DNA of 58,526 bases from an uncultured Veillonella sp. Lineage in GTDB: Bacteria > Bacillota > Negativicutes > Veillonellales > Veillonellaceae. Shown here piece by piece: positions 27,601 through 35,060 of this stretch (position 1 is its first letter; each line of letters opens with the position of its first letter). A program made the translations under genes and the position numbers. Where the stretch lies: the NCBI RefSeq assembly GCF_938010505.1, contig NZ_CALLVP010000111.1, positions 1 to 58,526 of the forward strand, written 5' to 3'. The notes beneath the pieces are model-generated. The model saw nothing but the letters and a program-made list of their open reading frames with translations. It had not been told where the DNA came from and did not search any database.

Positions 27601-28195
27601 CGTCCATGTCAACCAATGGTTTTAAATCTTCATAATCCCAGATTTGAATTTTTTGAATTTCATGGGATGTACGGAAACCGTCGAAGAAGTTGATGAAAGG
27701 TACACGAGTTTTAATAGCTGTCAAGTGAGCTACAGCGGACAAGTCCATTACTTCTTGTACGGAGGATTCAGCTAGCATAGCGCAACCAGATGCACGAGCA
27801 GCCATAACGTCTTGGTGGTCACCAAAGATAGACAAAGCGTGTGCAGCCAATGCACGAGCAGCTACCTGGAATACACCTGGAAGTAATTCGCCTGCTACTT
27901 TGTATAAATTAGGAAGCATCAATAACAAACCTTGGGAAGATGTGAAAGTTGTTGTTAATGCGCCAGCTTGTAAGGAACCGTGGAATGCAGCAGCAGCACC
28001 TGCTTCAGATTGCATTTCTACAACTTGAACTGTGTTACCGAAGATGTTTTTACGACCAGCAGCAGACCATTCGTCAATGTGTTCTGGCATTGGGGAAGAT
28101 GGAGTGATTGGGTAAATCGCAGCAACTTCTGTAAAACCATAAGAAACGTGAGCAGCCGCTTGGTTGCCGTCCATAGTTTTAAATTTACGACTCAT
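24659..28195 (-). CDS. nifJ: Pyruvate:ferredoxin (flavodoxin) oxidoreductase
   Basis: A 1,178-residue single-chain enzyme that oxidises pyruvate to acetyl-CoA and CO2 and reduces ferredoxin or flavodoxin, central to anaerobic pyruvate use. Domain order: pyrimidine-binding domain at the N-terminus (AAAHVSYGFTEVAAIYPITP), CoA-binding and gamma domains, two 4Fe-4S clusters (CIQCNQCSFVCP near residue 693; CLGCGNCVDICP near 750), a further cluster region starting ACAGCGETPY near 813, and the thiamine diphosphate site FGGDGWAYDIG near 968. TTAAGGAGG precedes the ATG. A LysR gene is divergently transcribed. Confidence 0.96.
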   Translation of the reverse strand: MSRKFKTMDGNQAAAHVSYGFTEVAAIYPITPSSPMPEHIDEWSAAGRKNIFGNTVQVVEMQSEAGAAAAFHGSLQAGALTTTFTSSQGLLLMLPNLYKVAGELLPGVFQVAARALAAHALSIFGDHQDVMAARASGCAMLAESSVQEVMDLSAVAHLTAIKTRVPFINFFDGFRTSHEIQKIQIWDYEDLKPLVDMDAVKAFRKNALNPDAPVTRGTAENPDVYFQHREASNKFYLELPDVVEHYMNEVNKLAGTNYQLFNYHGAADATDVIVTMGSSAQVVQSTVDYLNKLGRKVGFINVHLFRPFATDRLLKALPQTVERIAVLDRTKEPGALAEPLFLDVQAAVVDGGRNVKVIAGRYGLSSKDVIPADIVAVFDNLNAENGKKFFTLGINDDVTFLSLDRAEGVEVETPGLTECKFWGFGSDGTVGANKSAIKIIGDHTDMYAQAYFDYDSKKSGGVTMSHLRFGKNPINLPYLVTEPQFVACHRQSYVHEYDLIRGIKKGGTFLLNCTWSPEELNEHLPAKLRRQIAEKELNFYIINAAKIASEIGLGGRINMVTQAAFFKLTEIIPVEDAVKYLKESVVTSYGKKGQNIVDMNNAAIDQGVGALVKVDVPADWKNAVDEGGHAVKPGCESCPSFVQNIAQPINAQAGYDLPVSTFSGYEDGTLPAGTAKYEKRGPALFVPKWLPENCIQCNQCSFVCPHATIRPILATEAEVAAAPAHFDTIPAMGAKDLQFRIAVSPLDCLGCGNCVDICPSPKGKAIVMTSIDTEIEQAEAWNYGVNLPVKENPMKKETLKGSQFEQPLFEFSGACAGCGETPYAKLLTQLFGDRMMIANATGCSSIWGASMPASPYTTNQQGQGPSWANSLFEDNAEYGYGMYIGVKKIRQQLVELAAKAVETATGELKDALEQWIEFANLGAATRQRSERLVAAIEAEGATTPELKEILEKKQFLIKRSHWIFGGDGWAYDIGFGGVDHVLASGEDVNIFVFDTEVYSNTGGQASKSTNVAAVAQFAASGKRTKKKDLGMMAMSYGYVYVAQVAMGADKNQLMKAVTEAEAYPGPSLIIAYSPCINHGIKAGMGKAQEEQRKAVAAGYWDLYRYNPQLKEEGKNPFSLDSKEPTESFQDFLKGEVRYASLAKAAPDVAEELFAKTEKDAKERRLSYVRLQKGFDDVK

Positions 28196-28581
28196 GTGAT
28201 TATTGCCTCCTTAAGCATTTAGCAAAAATAGAACACTTGCTTAATCTATCATTATGTTTAGGAATAACAACCATTACAAACTTGCGCACATGAAAAAATA
28301 ATGCAATAATATATATGTTATATATAATATGGCATTATGTGTGAGCATACTTTTTTGTGATGGGCACAACCATAATTCCTAATATCATAACTTGATATAG
28401 CCCTATAAGGTAATTATAACGTGCTGGGGCCTATCAAAGCAACACATACAGTGACTATCGCTTTGCCAATATTGCTATCCATGCTTTACATAAAGTAATA
28501 GCTAGTTGCATTATAGTAATAACTATTCTCATTTAGTTAGGTCACGTCCTATAACCAAGTTTTATTTTCAGGGGGTTAATT
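28196..28581. other. Divergent intergenic region nifJ/lysR
   Basis: A 386-nt region without genes. It holds the nifJ promoter, an inverted TTAAGCA/TGCTTAA pair just upstream of the nifJ ribosome-binding site, an AT-rich alternating stretch near 28305-28332, and a GGGGG ribosome-binding site before the LysR ATG. It is the obvious place for LysR binding. Confidence 0.6.
28251..28279 (-). promoter_or_regulatory. Putative nifJ promoter
   Basis: On the minus strand TTGTAA (28274-28279) and CATAAT (28251-28256) are separated by 17 nt, 56 nt upstream of the start codon. Confidence 0.6.
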
Positions 28582-29505
28582 ATGGATTTTCATCATTTGA
28601 AATACTTCGTTGAAGTAGCTGATCAAAAGAGCTTTAGTAAGGCTGCAAGGAATTTACACATCTCCCAATCCGCTATCAGCCGTACAATCAAAGCCTTAGA
28701 AGACGAACTTGGTGTTGTTCTCTTCATGCGTAATGCTAAATCTGTAGAACTTACTGATGGGGGTACCATCTTCTTAACCCACGCAAAACGCGTTGTGTTC
28801 ATGTTTGAGCATCTAAAAACTGATTTTGAAAACGAATTTCGTTTGGAGCAAGGTTCCATCAGGATTGGTATTCCACCAATTACGGATGCACCAATTTTTG
28901 CCCAGTTATTAGGTGAATTCAAAAAAGTTTATCCACAAATTGAATTGGAATTGTATGAACAAGGTTCTAAAAAGGTTGAGATCAGTGTTCAAGAAGGTTT
29001 AATTGATATCGGTATCATCTGTACTAAACCAAACCCTAAAGAATTTGAATCCTTCTACCTTACTAGTGACCCACTTTCCGTTATCATTCCGAAGTCTAGC
29101 CCTCTTGCGAAAGAAAAAGAAATTCGCCTAGAAATGCTAGCTGATGAATCCTTTGTATTGCATAAAGACGATTTCAACTTACATGACGAAATCATCAAAG
29201 CTTGTAAACACACTGGTTTCCAACCACATATCGTGTTTGAAACAAGTCAACGTGACCTCATGTTACAAACGGTTAGTGCAAACCTTGCTATCGCATTATT
29301 ACCATCTCGCCTCTGTCCTGAGGTAGGTGAAAATACTGAGGTTGGCTCTAAGGTTGTCGTAAGACCGCTCGTACCTGAAATCATTCATACCCTCTATGTT
29401 ATTTGGAAAAAAGGTCATTACCTCTCCCACGCTTCTCGCTTGTGGTTAGACTTTGTAAACTCCAAATTACCATTACCTGGATTACAACTCGAGGATCGTC
29501 AATAA
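28582..29505 (+). CDS. LysR-family transcriptional regulator
   Basis: A 307-residue LysR-type regulator. The winged helix is at residues 1-60 (HHLKYFVEVADQKSFSKAA, SQSAISRTIKALEDELG), followed by a periplasmic-binding-protein-like effector domain (IRIGIPPITDAP to the end). The arrangement divergent to nifJ makes nifJ its likely target, which is inference. The stop codon overlaps the start of the next gene (TAATG). Confidence 0.92.
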   Translation: MDFHHLKYFVEVADQKSFSKAARNLHISQSAISRTIKALEDELGVVLFMRNAKSVELTDGGTIFLTHAKRVVFMFEHLKTDFENEFRLEQGSIRIGIPPITDAPIFAQLLGEFKKVYPQIELELYEQGSKKVEISVQEGLIDIGIICTKPNPKEFESFYLTSDPLSVIIPKSSPLAKEKEIRLEMLADESFVLHKDDFNLHDEIIKACKHTGFQPHIVFETSQRDLMLQTVSANLAIALLPSRLCPEVGENTEVGSKVVVRPLVPEIIHTLYVIWKKGHYLSHASRLWLDFVNSKLPLPGLQLEDRQ

Positions 29506-29933
29506 TGAACAAACCATCTGGGCTCGCATCTAAATTGCGGGCCCTTTTGAAAGCTAAAGAAGCTCCCATGTGGGGCGTTATCATTGTGCTGGTTATCGTC
29601 ATAATATTCCAGCAAATACAAATTTCTGAATTACAATGGCGTGTCGATGAAGACCACGATGGCTCCACCATTAACAGCGTAGCAGGTCGCCTTTATATCC
29701 TTGAAGGGATGGCTAATAAACATAGCGACCAACTAGACGAAATTTTAAAAAACATTCGCCACCTACAAAATGATGGTGCCAAGTACGATTGGGAATTAAA
29801 GCAACTGCAATGGTTGCATCCAGAACTCAAAGTACAACCACCAGAGGCAAACCCACACCAGTTTAAATCCACAGATCTAAATCTCGATATGAACCCTGGG
29901 AAAGTGCCTGATATAATAAAACAAAGTCAATAA
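29505..29933 (+). CDS. Small membrane-anchored protein coupled to lysR
   Basis: A 142-residue protein with a basic N-terminus, one membrane helix at about residues 24-42 (GVIIVLVIVIIFQQIQI) and a polar, helical C-terminal domain with spaced Asp, Glu and Leu that may form a coiled coil. I do not recognise it. The ATG was chosen because it shares one base with the LysR stop (TAATG), so translation is coupled. A terminator follows directly. Confidence 0.7.
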   Translation: MNKPSGLASKLRALLKAKEAPMWGVIIVLVIVIIFQQIQISELQWRVDEDHDGSTINSVAGRLYILEGMANKHSDQLDEILKNIRHLQNDGAKYDWELKQLQWLHPELKVQPPEANPHQFKSTDLNLDMNPGKVPDIIKQSQ

Positions 29934-29950
29934 AGAAATCAGGAATAAAT

Positions 29951-30019
29951 AAAAGCACCTTATATACCTACACAAAAGTCATCACAAATGACTCTTCTCA
30001 TAGGATATAAGGTGCTTTT
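29951..30019 (+). terminator. Long terminator hairpin after the lysR operon
   Basis: AAAAGCACCTTATAT (29951-29965) pairs with ATATAAGGTGCTTTT (30005-30019), extended by CCTA/TAGG, with a small inner hairpin AGTCAT/ATGACT. It can end transcription on the plus strand and possibly on the minus strand. Confidence 0.8.
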
Positions 30020-30084
30020 ATCGTTATTATTTGATAGATTTAATTGCTAGTTTTCCCATACGTCTCTACAATGACTAATTGCTT

Positions 30085-30702
30085 CTACTTGCGATACGCT
30101 TCTAATTTATATGCATATTCAGTTAAAAGATTATTTGAATAAATTTTTTCATTTTCTGAATCTCTAACTTCTTTCCAAATAATAGATGCTACTTTTAATT
30201 TATTCGAATAATTGCAACTACATTCATCTGCACAAAAATCCTTATAAAATTGATTCCATTGACAAACCGAATTATCATACTTTGCATAATCTGATTCACC
30301 ATAATATACTTTCAGCAAATCTCCAATTGTAAAACTTATATTTTTTTCACTTTTTACTTTTCTCCAGGCAGTAGCCATATCAGCATTAAATTTAAATCGT
30401 GAAACACCTATTAAATCAGAGAAATATTCTCTAAACTTCGTATTAAAAGAAAAATTACATTCAAGTAATGGTGTATCTAAAGTTATATTTTCCACTCGTT
30501 TTTTTCTATTTTTTATTGATGATTTTTTAATTAAATCGCCTTTAAAGTACTGCTCAATAATATAATTGAGTTCTTTTTTGGTTCCCCTATATTCTAATCC
30601 TAATGATTTACATATTTGTGAAAGTTCATCACGATACCAATAATATTTTTTAAATTCATCAAATGATGTAATTTCATCAAACTTAGGTCTACACTCTTTC
30701 AA
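30085..30702 (-). CDS. SAP-like / DUF6434-like protein, TTG start
   Basis: A 205-residue, lysine-rich, AT-rich protein. The N-terminal part (FDEFKKYYWYRDEL, GTKKELNYIIEQY) looks like a SAP-type helix-extension-helix, a putative nucleic-acid-binding module; the C-terminal part (TKFREYFSDLIG, FKFNADM, FTIGDLLKVYY) resembles the DUF6434 domain often fused to it. The TTG at 30702 is chosen because GAGGAG lies 7 nt upstream; an upstream TTG has no site. Base composition differs from the neighbours, suggesting recent acquisition. Family names are recalled, not searched. Confidence 0.6.
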   Translation of the reverse strand: MKECRPKFDEITSFDEFKKYYWYRDELSQICKSLGLEYRGTKKELNYIIEQYFKGDLIKKSSIKNRKKRVENITLDTPLLECNFSFNTKFREYFSDLIGVSRFKFNADMATAWRKVKSEKNISFTIGDLLKVYYGESDYAKYDNSVCQWNQFYKDFCADECSCNYSNKLKVASIIWKEVRDSENEKIYSNNLLTEYAYKLEAYRK

Positions 30703-30861
30703 TATTTGTCTCCTCAAGTTTAAATAATACTATTTCGAAAATTGTAACAGGAAGTTGAACAGTATCCAAATTTACACCATTATAACATTCGTTGAATAGT
30801 TTCCTCTGAAACTGTTTTTATTGGCATTCCTTTCGTGATAAAGTTACATAAAGTCTTAGTA

Positions 30862-31737
30862 CTACCGAGTACCAGATGCATATTCTCCCATATTAATATC
30901 TAGAACCTCTCGAACAGGCTGAATTAAAGAGTCCTCGTATTGAACCTTCCATTGGATGTCTGGACTCATATCTCCATTTCCTAAGCCAGCAATTGTTTCC
31001 CCATCACCAATAGGATTGTCATGCTCAAAAATATAATACAATACACTATATGCATGATTCACTACCTCATCAGGATTCATACCGTGAAAATGGTACTGCA
31101 AATCAGGCAAAAACAATGTGCTCATGCCTAGAGTATCAACCATCATGTCATCTGTGCCTTGAATGCTAAAATATCGCACATTTACAGCGTAATAAATAAA
31201 ACGAGTCACATCTTTATCTGGATGATTTTCAATCGATTCACGACTTAAGAACTTACGAGATGGACCAAATACTACGGCTTTACAAGACGGATATAATTCT
31301 AGTAATGCATCTACATACTTTACAAGCATATCTGCACGTTCTTTGGCCGCTAAACCAGAGGCTAACATATCTGTAGCAAACACCCTGTATTGGTACTCTG
31401 CTAATAACTCATCCACATTTGGACAATCCCATACCTGACTACGATCAAAATCATCTAGTACAGGTTTATCGATTTTCTCACAATTTGTCACCATTAATGT
31501 TGGGGGAATATCTGCATCATTATCCTCATAATGCACCTTATAGTTCTGAGGTGCAAAACCTGCGGAATCACGACGGTGATCAAAACAATCGACAGGTCCT
31601 AAATGCTTTGTAAGGACTTTAACCATTGTATCGCGGTCAGGTATATCACAATGCTCCGCCATCAATAACTCGATAAAAAATAAACCACCGGGACGAACTG
31701 AAGTGTCAGTCAAATCCTGTTGAAATACTTGGCTCAT
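30862..31737 (-). CDS. DUF4261-like protein
   Basis: A 291-residue soluble protein without signal or membrane segment. The C-terminal half (VDTLGMSTLFLPDLQYHFHG, then IFEHDNPIGDGETIAGLG) resembles the DUF4261 family, found in many Firmicutes and sometimes near toxin-immunity genes; the function is unknown. AGGAGAG precedes the ATG. It stands alone. A half-site seen in the recQ upstream palindrome occurs about 70 nt upstream of the start. Confidence 0.6.
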   Translation of the reverse strand: MSQVFQQDLTDTSVRPGGLFFIELLMAEHCDIPDRDTMVKVLTKHLGPVDCFDHRRDSAGFAPQNYKVHYEDNDADIPPTLMVTNCEKIDKPVLDDFDRSQVWDCPNVDELLAEYQYRVFATDMLASGLAAKERADMLVKYVDALLELYPSCKAVVFGPSRKFLSRESIENHPDKDVTRFIYYAVNVRYFSIQGTDDMMVDTLGMSTLFLPDLQYHFHGMNPDEVVNHAYSVLYYIFEHDNPIGDGETIAGLGNGDMSPDIQWKVQYEDSLIQPVREVLDINMGEYASGTR

Positions 31738-31869
31738 ATCTCTCTCCTAAAAGTAAATACTCGATACAAAATAAACCTTCTATCTTATAGTATATAGCAC
31801 TACAAATATTTCGTATATGCTAATCCCTTCTACTATACTTAATTCTCTTCCTCAAACATCCACAAAAAA

Positions 31870-31995
31870 CGTAATCCGTAGAATACCGCACCCTCTACAA
31901 TCATGTGGAGGCGTAACTACCGATATGTTAGAGTACGTGGTGTGAAAGCACGATAAACCCTTGCTCCATACCGCTGGAGAAATCACCCTCCCCTA
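31870..31995 (-). ncRNA. Candidate structured RNA or leader, unassigned
   Basis: This roughly 125-nt stretch is clearly richer in G and C than both flanks and holds several possible hairpins on the minus strand, for example CTCCA/TGGAG around six bases (31964-31979) and CGTG/CACG (31936-31952). The minus strand ends with ATTACGTTTTTT. It lies upstream of the DUF4261-like gene, in the leader position. It does not match a riboswitch, 6S, SRP or T-box consensus that I know. Strand and limits are guesses. Confidence 0.25.
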
Positions 31996-32023
31996 GAAAA
32001 TATATAAATTAAAACACCAAAAA

Positions 32024-32087
32024 ACCCTCTCCGTGGTCCGTAGACGAACTTCAGTCATATATGAAGTCCAAGGACCATGGAGAGGGT
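32024..32087 (-). terminator. Terminator of the citDEF unit
   Basis: ACCCTCTCC-TGGTCC pairs with GGACCA-GGAGAGGGT, with an inner ACTTCA/TGAAGT hairpin. The minus strand continues with TTTTTTGG, the plus strand with CTTTATA. Confidence 0.88.
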
Positions 32088-32165
32088 CTTTATATTAACT
32101 AATCAGCAAGGAATGGTGAGACGACGACGGAACCGTTACAGATTCTACCGGACACCATATCTAAC

Positions 32166-33713
32166 TTATAGCGGTTTACGAACCACGTCAAGGATAGAAC
32201 CATCGCGGTATTCTACGATTGCCACGATGTCTTCGTCTTTGTCAGACACAGGAATGTCTACTGGTTTACCCACTAAGTCGAATGCTAATTGTTGTAATTC
32301 TTCAATTGTGAAGATAGGCAAATTGCTATCTTTGAAGCGTTCAATCAAATCAGTACGAGCTGGATTGATTGCAATACCGTATTCAGTAACAAGTACGTCA
32401 ACGGAGGAGCCCGGTGTAATGACAGTTGCTACTTTGTCACGAATCATTGGCAAGCGGCCGCGGATCAATGGGCAAGTAATAACTGTGCATTTAGCACCTG
32501 CTGCTGTATCTGAGTGACCACCAGAAGCACCCATCAAGATACCATTGGAGTCAGTCATTACGTTTACGTTGAAATCAAGATCGATTTCAGTGGCACCAAG
32601 GAATACTACATCTAAGTAGTTTGTAGTGCAGTCAGTCCATGGATTAGCGTACATGGACGCGGACATTTCGATATGTGCAGGGTTTTTATCCAAAGATGCA
32701 GCTGCAGTAGTATCGAATGTTTGAGTATCGTAAATGGCACGAATCAAACCTTCTTCAAGCATACCAGTCAAAATACCAGTAGCACCACCAATAGCAAAGC
32801 CACCTACTTCACCGCGTTTGCGAAGTTTTTCAGCGATGAATTTCGCTACAGTCAATGGAGCACCACCAGCGCCCAATTGGAATACGAAACCATCTTTAAT
32901 GATACCAGCTTGATCAAGGAATTCACCAGCTAACTCAGCGATTTTGATTTGAATAGGGTTTTTAGTGAAACCTACTGCACCAGAAGCGATACCTTCTGGA
33001 TCACCAATGCAGTCTACTTCAACAACGTAATCTACGTCAGTTTGAGGGATTGCATAATTGTGTACATAGTCAACTAAGTTATCTGTGATGATAACTGTTG
33101 TATCTGCATAGTGGGAATCAACTTTAGCATAACCAAGTGCACCACAAGCGGATTTACCTGTGCGACCAGTTGCATTACCACGTGGGTCAGCTGTAGGAGC
33201 GCCCATGAAAGCAACGTCGATATGAACTTCGCCGGATTCGATAGCACGAGCACGGCCACCGTGAGAGCGAATGATTACAGGGCGTTTTAATACGCCTGGG
33301 TTTTGTGTTAAGAATTTACCAAGACGATCGCGCAAGCCAGATGTTTCGATAGCTGTTACAGTACCGTCTTGAATCATTTCTACCAAGAATTCGTGGCATG
33401 GGGACAAGGAAGAAGACGCCACAGTGATGTCTTTAATACCTTTTGCTTGTACGCGTTCCATAACCATTTTCATTACATAGTCGCCATTGCGCAAGTGATG
33501 ATGGAAGGACAAAGTCATGCCATCTTTTACGCCAGCTTTTTCGATTGCTTCATCGATGGAAGCGAGCACTTTATTAGTACCTAAGCGGCTCATATGTACA
33601 GGTTTACCCGCACGGTTCACTTTAGGTTCGATTGCGAATTCACCTTGATATACTTCGCGACCTTCTAGTGCTGGGATGTTTGTTGGGATATCGCGACCTA
33701 CTTTATTTAACAT
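32166..33713 (-). CDS. citF: Citrate lyase alpha subunit (citrate:acyl-ACP transferase)
   Basis: A 515-residue CitF-family protein. In citrate lyase the alpha subunit exchanges the acetyl group on the acyl carrier protein for citrate. Landmarks: the start LNKVGRDIPTNIP, LSFHHHLRNGDYV, IRSHGGRARAIESGE, HSDTAAGAKCT and LVTEYGIAINPAR, all typical of this CoA-transferase-like family. It overlaps the end of citE by 11 nt. Citramalate lyase alpha is a close alternative. Confidence 0.92.
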   Translation of the reverse strand: MLNKVGRDIPTNIPALEGREVYQGEFAIEPKVNRAGKPVHMSRLGTNKVLASIDEAIEKAGVKDGMTLSFHHHLRNGDYVMKMVMERVQAKGIKDITVASSSLSPCHEFLVEMIQDGTVTAIETSGLRDRLGKFLTQNPGVLKRPVIIRSHGGRARAIESGEVHIDVAFMGAPTADPRGNATGRTGKSACGALGYAKVDSHYADTTVIITDNLVDYVHNYAIPQTDVDYVVEVDCIGDPEGIASGAVGFTKNPIQIKIAELAGEFLDQAGIIKDGFVFQLGAGGAPLTVAKFIAEKLRKRGEVGGFAIGGATGILTGMLEEGLIRAIYDTQTFDTTAAASLDKNPAHIEMSASMYANPWTDCTTNYLDVVFLGATEIDLDFNVNVMTDSNGILMGASGGHSDTAAGAKCTVITCPLIRGRLPMIRDKVATVITPGSSVDVLVTEYGIAINPARTDLIERFKDSNLPIFTIEELQQLAFDLVGKPVDIPVSDKDEDIVAIVEYRDGSILDVVRKPL

Positions 33714-34668
33714 CGTATTCTGCTCCTTCCTCTAATTCAACTTTAATACCTGCTGCACGTGCTTTGTCAACTACGCGTTGTGCACGAACTACGATAGGAC
33801 CATCGATCATTTTGCCATCTACGGAGATTACACCTTTGTTGTTGCGCAATGCATCTGCATAGCTGTTCAATACCTTAACGGAATGAGCGATTTCTTTTTC
33901 GTCAGGAGTGAATACTTCGTGAACGATTTTGATTTGGCTTGGGTGGATGCAAGATTTGCCATCATAGCCCAACGCTTTAATGAATTCAACTTCTTCGCGG
34001 AAGCCTTGAGGGTCTTTCACATCGGAGAATACTGTATCGATTACGCGGATACCTGCTTCACGTGCTGCATGAAGGATTGTTTGACGAGCGAACAATAATT
34101 CAACAGCTGGTTTGCTTTTACCAGTACGAAGGTCAGCGCGGTAGTCTTCAGCGCCAAGAGCGATAGCTACTACGCGAGGACCGTGGCAGATTTCACGAAC
34201 ATTGTACAAGCCACGAACGGATTCGATAGCTACGATAATGTTGATTGTACCCTCTTCCCAACCGTTAGCTTTTTCTACTTCTTCAATTTTTTTCGCTACG
34301 ATTTCAACTTCGGATACATCTTCAGTTTTAGGCAAACGAATCAAATCAGGTTTTGCAGGAACGATAACATCAAGATCATCATAACCATAAGGAGTTTGTG
34401 TAGGATGGTTGATACGAACAACTGTTTCACCGCGGAACTTACGGGATTTCAATGCTTCTGCAGTTAAAAGACGAGCAGTGTCTTTTTCTGTTACAGCAAC
34501 GGAATCTTCGATATCGATCATGATGGAGTCAGCACCGTGAATGTCAGCACTATTAATCATTTTAGGTGTATTACCAGGCACGAACATCATGGAACGAGAC
34601 AAACGTTTTTTAGCAGCCTCTGTTAATGGGTTTGTTTTAACTTCTGGGAATGTTTTATCGTTAGCCAT
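33703..34668 (-). CDS. citE: Citrate lyase beta subunit (citryl-ACP lyase)
   Basis: A 321-residue HpcH/HpaI-aldolase-fold TIM barrel that cleaves citryl-ACP to acetyl-ACP and oxaloacetate. Seen: RSMMFVPGNTPKMI, the metal-site region MIDIEDSV, IRLPKTE, VAIESVRGLYN, GAEDYRADL and KSCIHPSQI. An N-terminal extension of about 20 residues precedes the barrel. The ATG shares one base with the citD stop, with GGGGGAG upstream. The product may act on citrate or citramalate. Confidence 0.92.
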   Translation of the reverse strand: MANDKTFPEVKTNPLTEAAKKRLSRSMMFVPGNTPKMINSADIHGADSIMIDIEDSVAVTEKDTARLLTAEALKSRKFRGETVVRINHPTQTPYGYDDLDVIVPAKPDLIRLPKTEDVSEVEIVAKKIEEVEKANGWEEGTINIIVAIESVRGLYNVREICHGPRVVAIALGAEDYRADLRTGKSKPAVELLFARQTILHAAREAGIRVIDTVFSDVKDPQGFREEVEFIKALGYDGKSCIHPSQIKIVHEVFTPDEKEIAHSVKVLNSYADALRNNKGVISVDGKMIDGPIVVRAQRVVDKARAAGIKVELEEGAEYDVK

Positions 34669-34937
34669 TATGCTTTGCTCCCCCTTTCCAATGCGCCTAA
34701 TACGCGAGCTTTAATCGTGTAATCCCAAGCGTTTTTATCTTGTACGATTACTTTTACGCCGTCAAAACCAGCTTCTTTCACTGTGTTTAAAACAACGGAT
34801 TTAATTTGGTCGCCATATTGGCGGATAACTTTGGATGTTAATTCGATTTCGATACCGCTAGCAATCGGTTCAACCGTTACTAATGCATCATTTTTTTCGT
34901 CGAAGCCAGCTTGCGCAGCTTTTACTAATTGTGCCAT
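34668..34937 (-). CDS. citD: Citrate lyase acyl carrier protein-like subunit, attachment Ser missing
   Basis: An 89-residue protein of the CitD family, first gene of the citDEF unit. In characterised CitD the segment AGTLES carries the serine to which the phosphoribosyl-dephospho-CoA group is bound. The matching segment here is AGFDEKND, so by eye the serine is Lys17, and no serine occurs before residue 28. The rest (VEPI, KVIRQYGDQI, KNAWDYTIKARVLGALER) fits the family. The codon is AAA within an A7 run, but the frame stays open on both sides, so it is no frameshift. Confidence 0.85.
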   Translation of the reverse strand: MAQLVKAAQAGFDEKNDALVTVEPIASGIEIELTSKVIRQYGDQIKSVVLNTVKEAGFDGVKVIVQDKNAWDYTIKARVLGALERGSKA

Positions 34938-34975
34938 GTTGCATCCTTTCGTTGTGAAACATATATAAAGTTCAA

Positions 34976-35011
34976 GTCTGTACAGGCTCGTCGCGAGAGC
35001 CCAGTACAGAC
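34976..35011 (-). other. Hairpin between the DASS gene and citD
   Basis: GTCTGTAC/GTACAGAC and GGCTC/GAGCC form a strong stem 39-74 nt upstream of the citD start. No T-tract follows, so an attenuator, processing site or mRNA stabiliser between transporter and lyase genes is more likely than a plain terminator. Confidence 0.55.
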
Positions 35012-35060
35012 ATTGAATACTAACAATTAAATTCTAACACTCCATAGTGAAAGCTTCATA

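Larger units (their letters stand above)
31738..32165. other. Intergenic region with unexplained element
   Basis: A 428-nt region between the DUF4261-like gene and citF. It contains the citF terminator (32024-32087), the half-site at 31806-31817, and a GC-richer, hairpin-prone stretch at 31870-31995 listed separately. No protein gene is visible. Confidence 0.6.

Noticed and set aside
31870..31995. T-box or known riboswitch upstream of the DUF4261-like gene
   Set aside because: The AGAGGGTGCGG stretch only loosely resembles the T-box core, and no specifier stem or known aptamer consensus is present.
34888..34900. A7 run in citD as a frameshift explaining the lost serine
   Set aside because: The frame is open with family-like residues on both sides of the run, so a sequencing or slippage error would have broken the protein.
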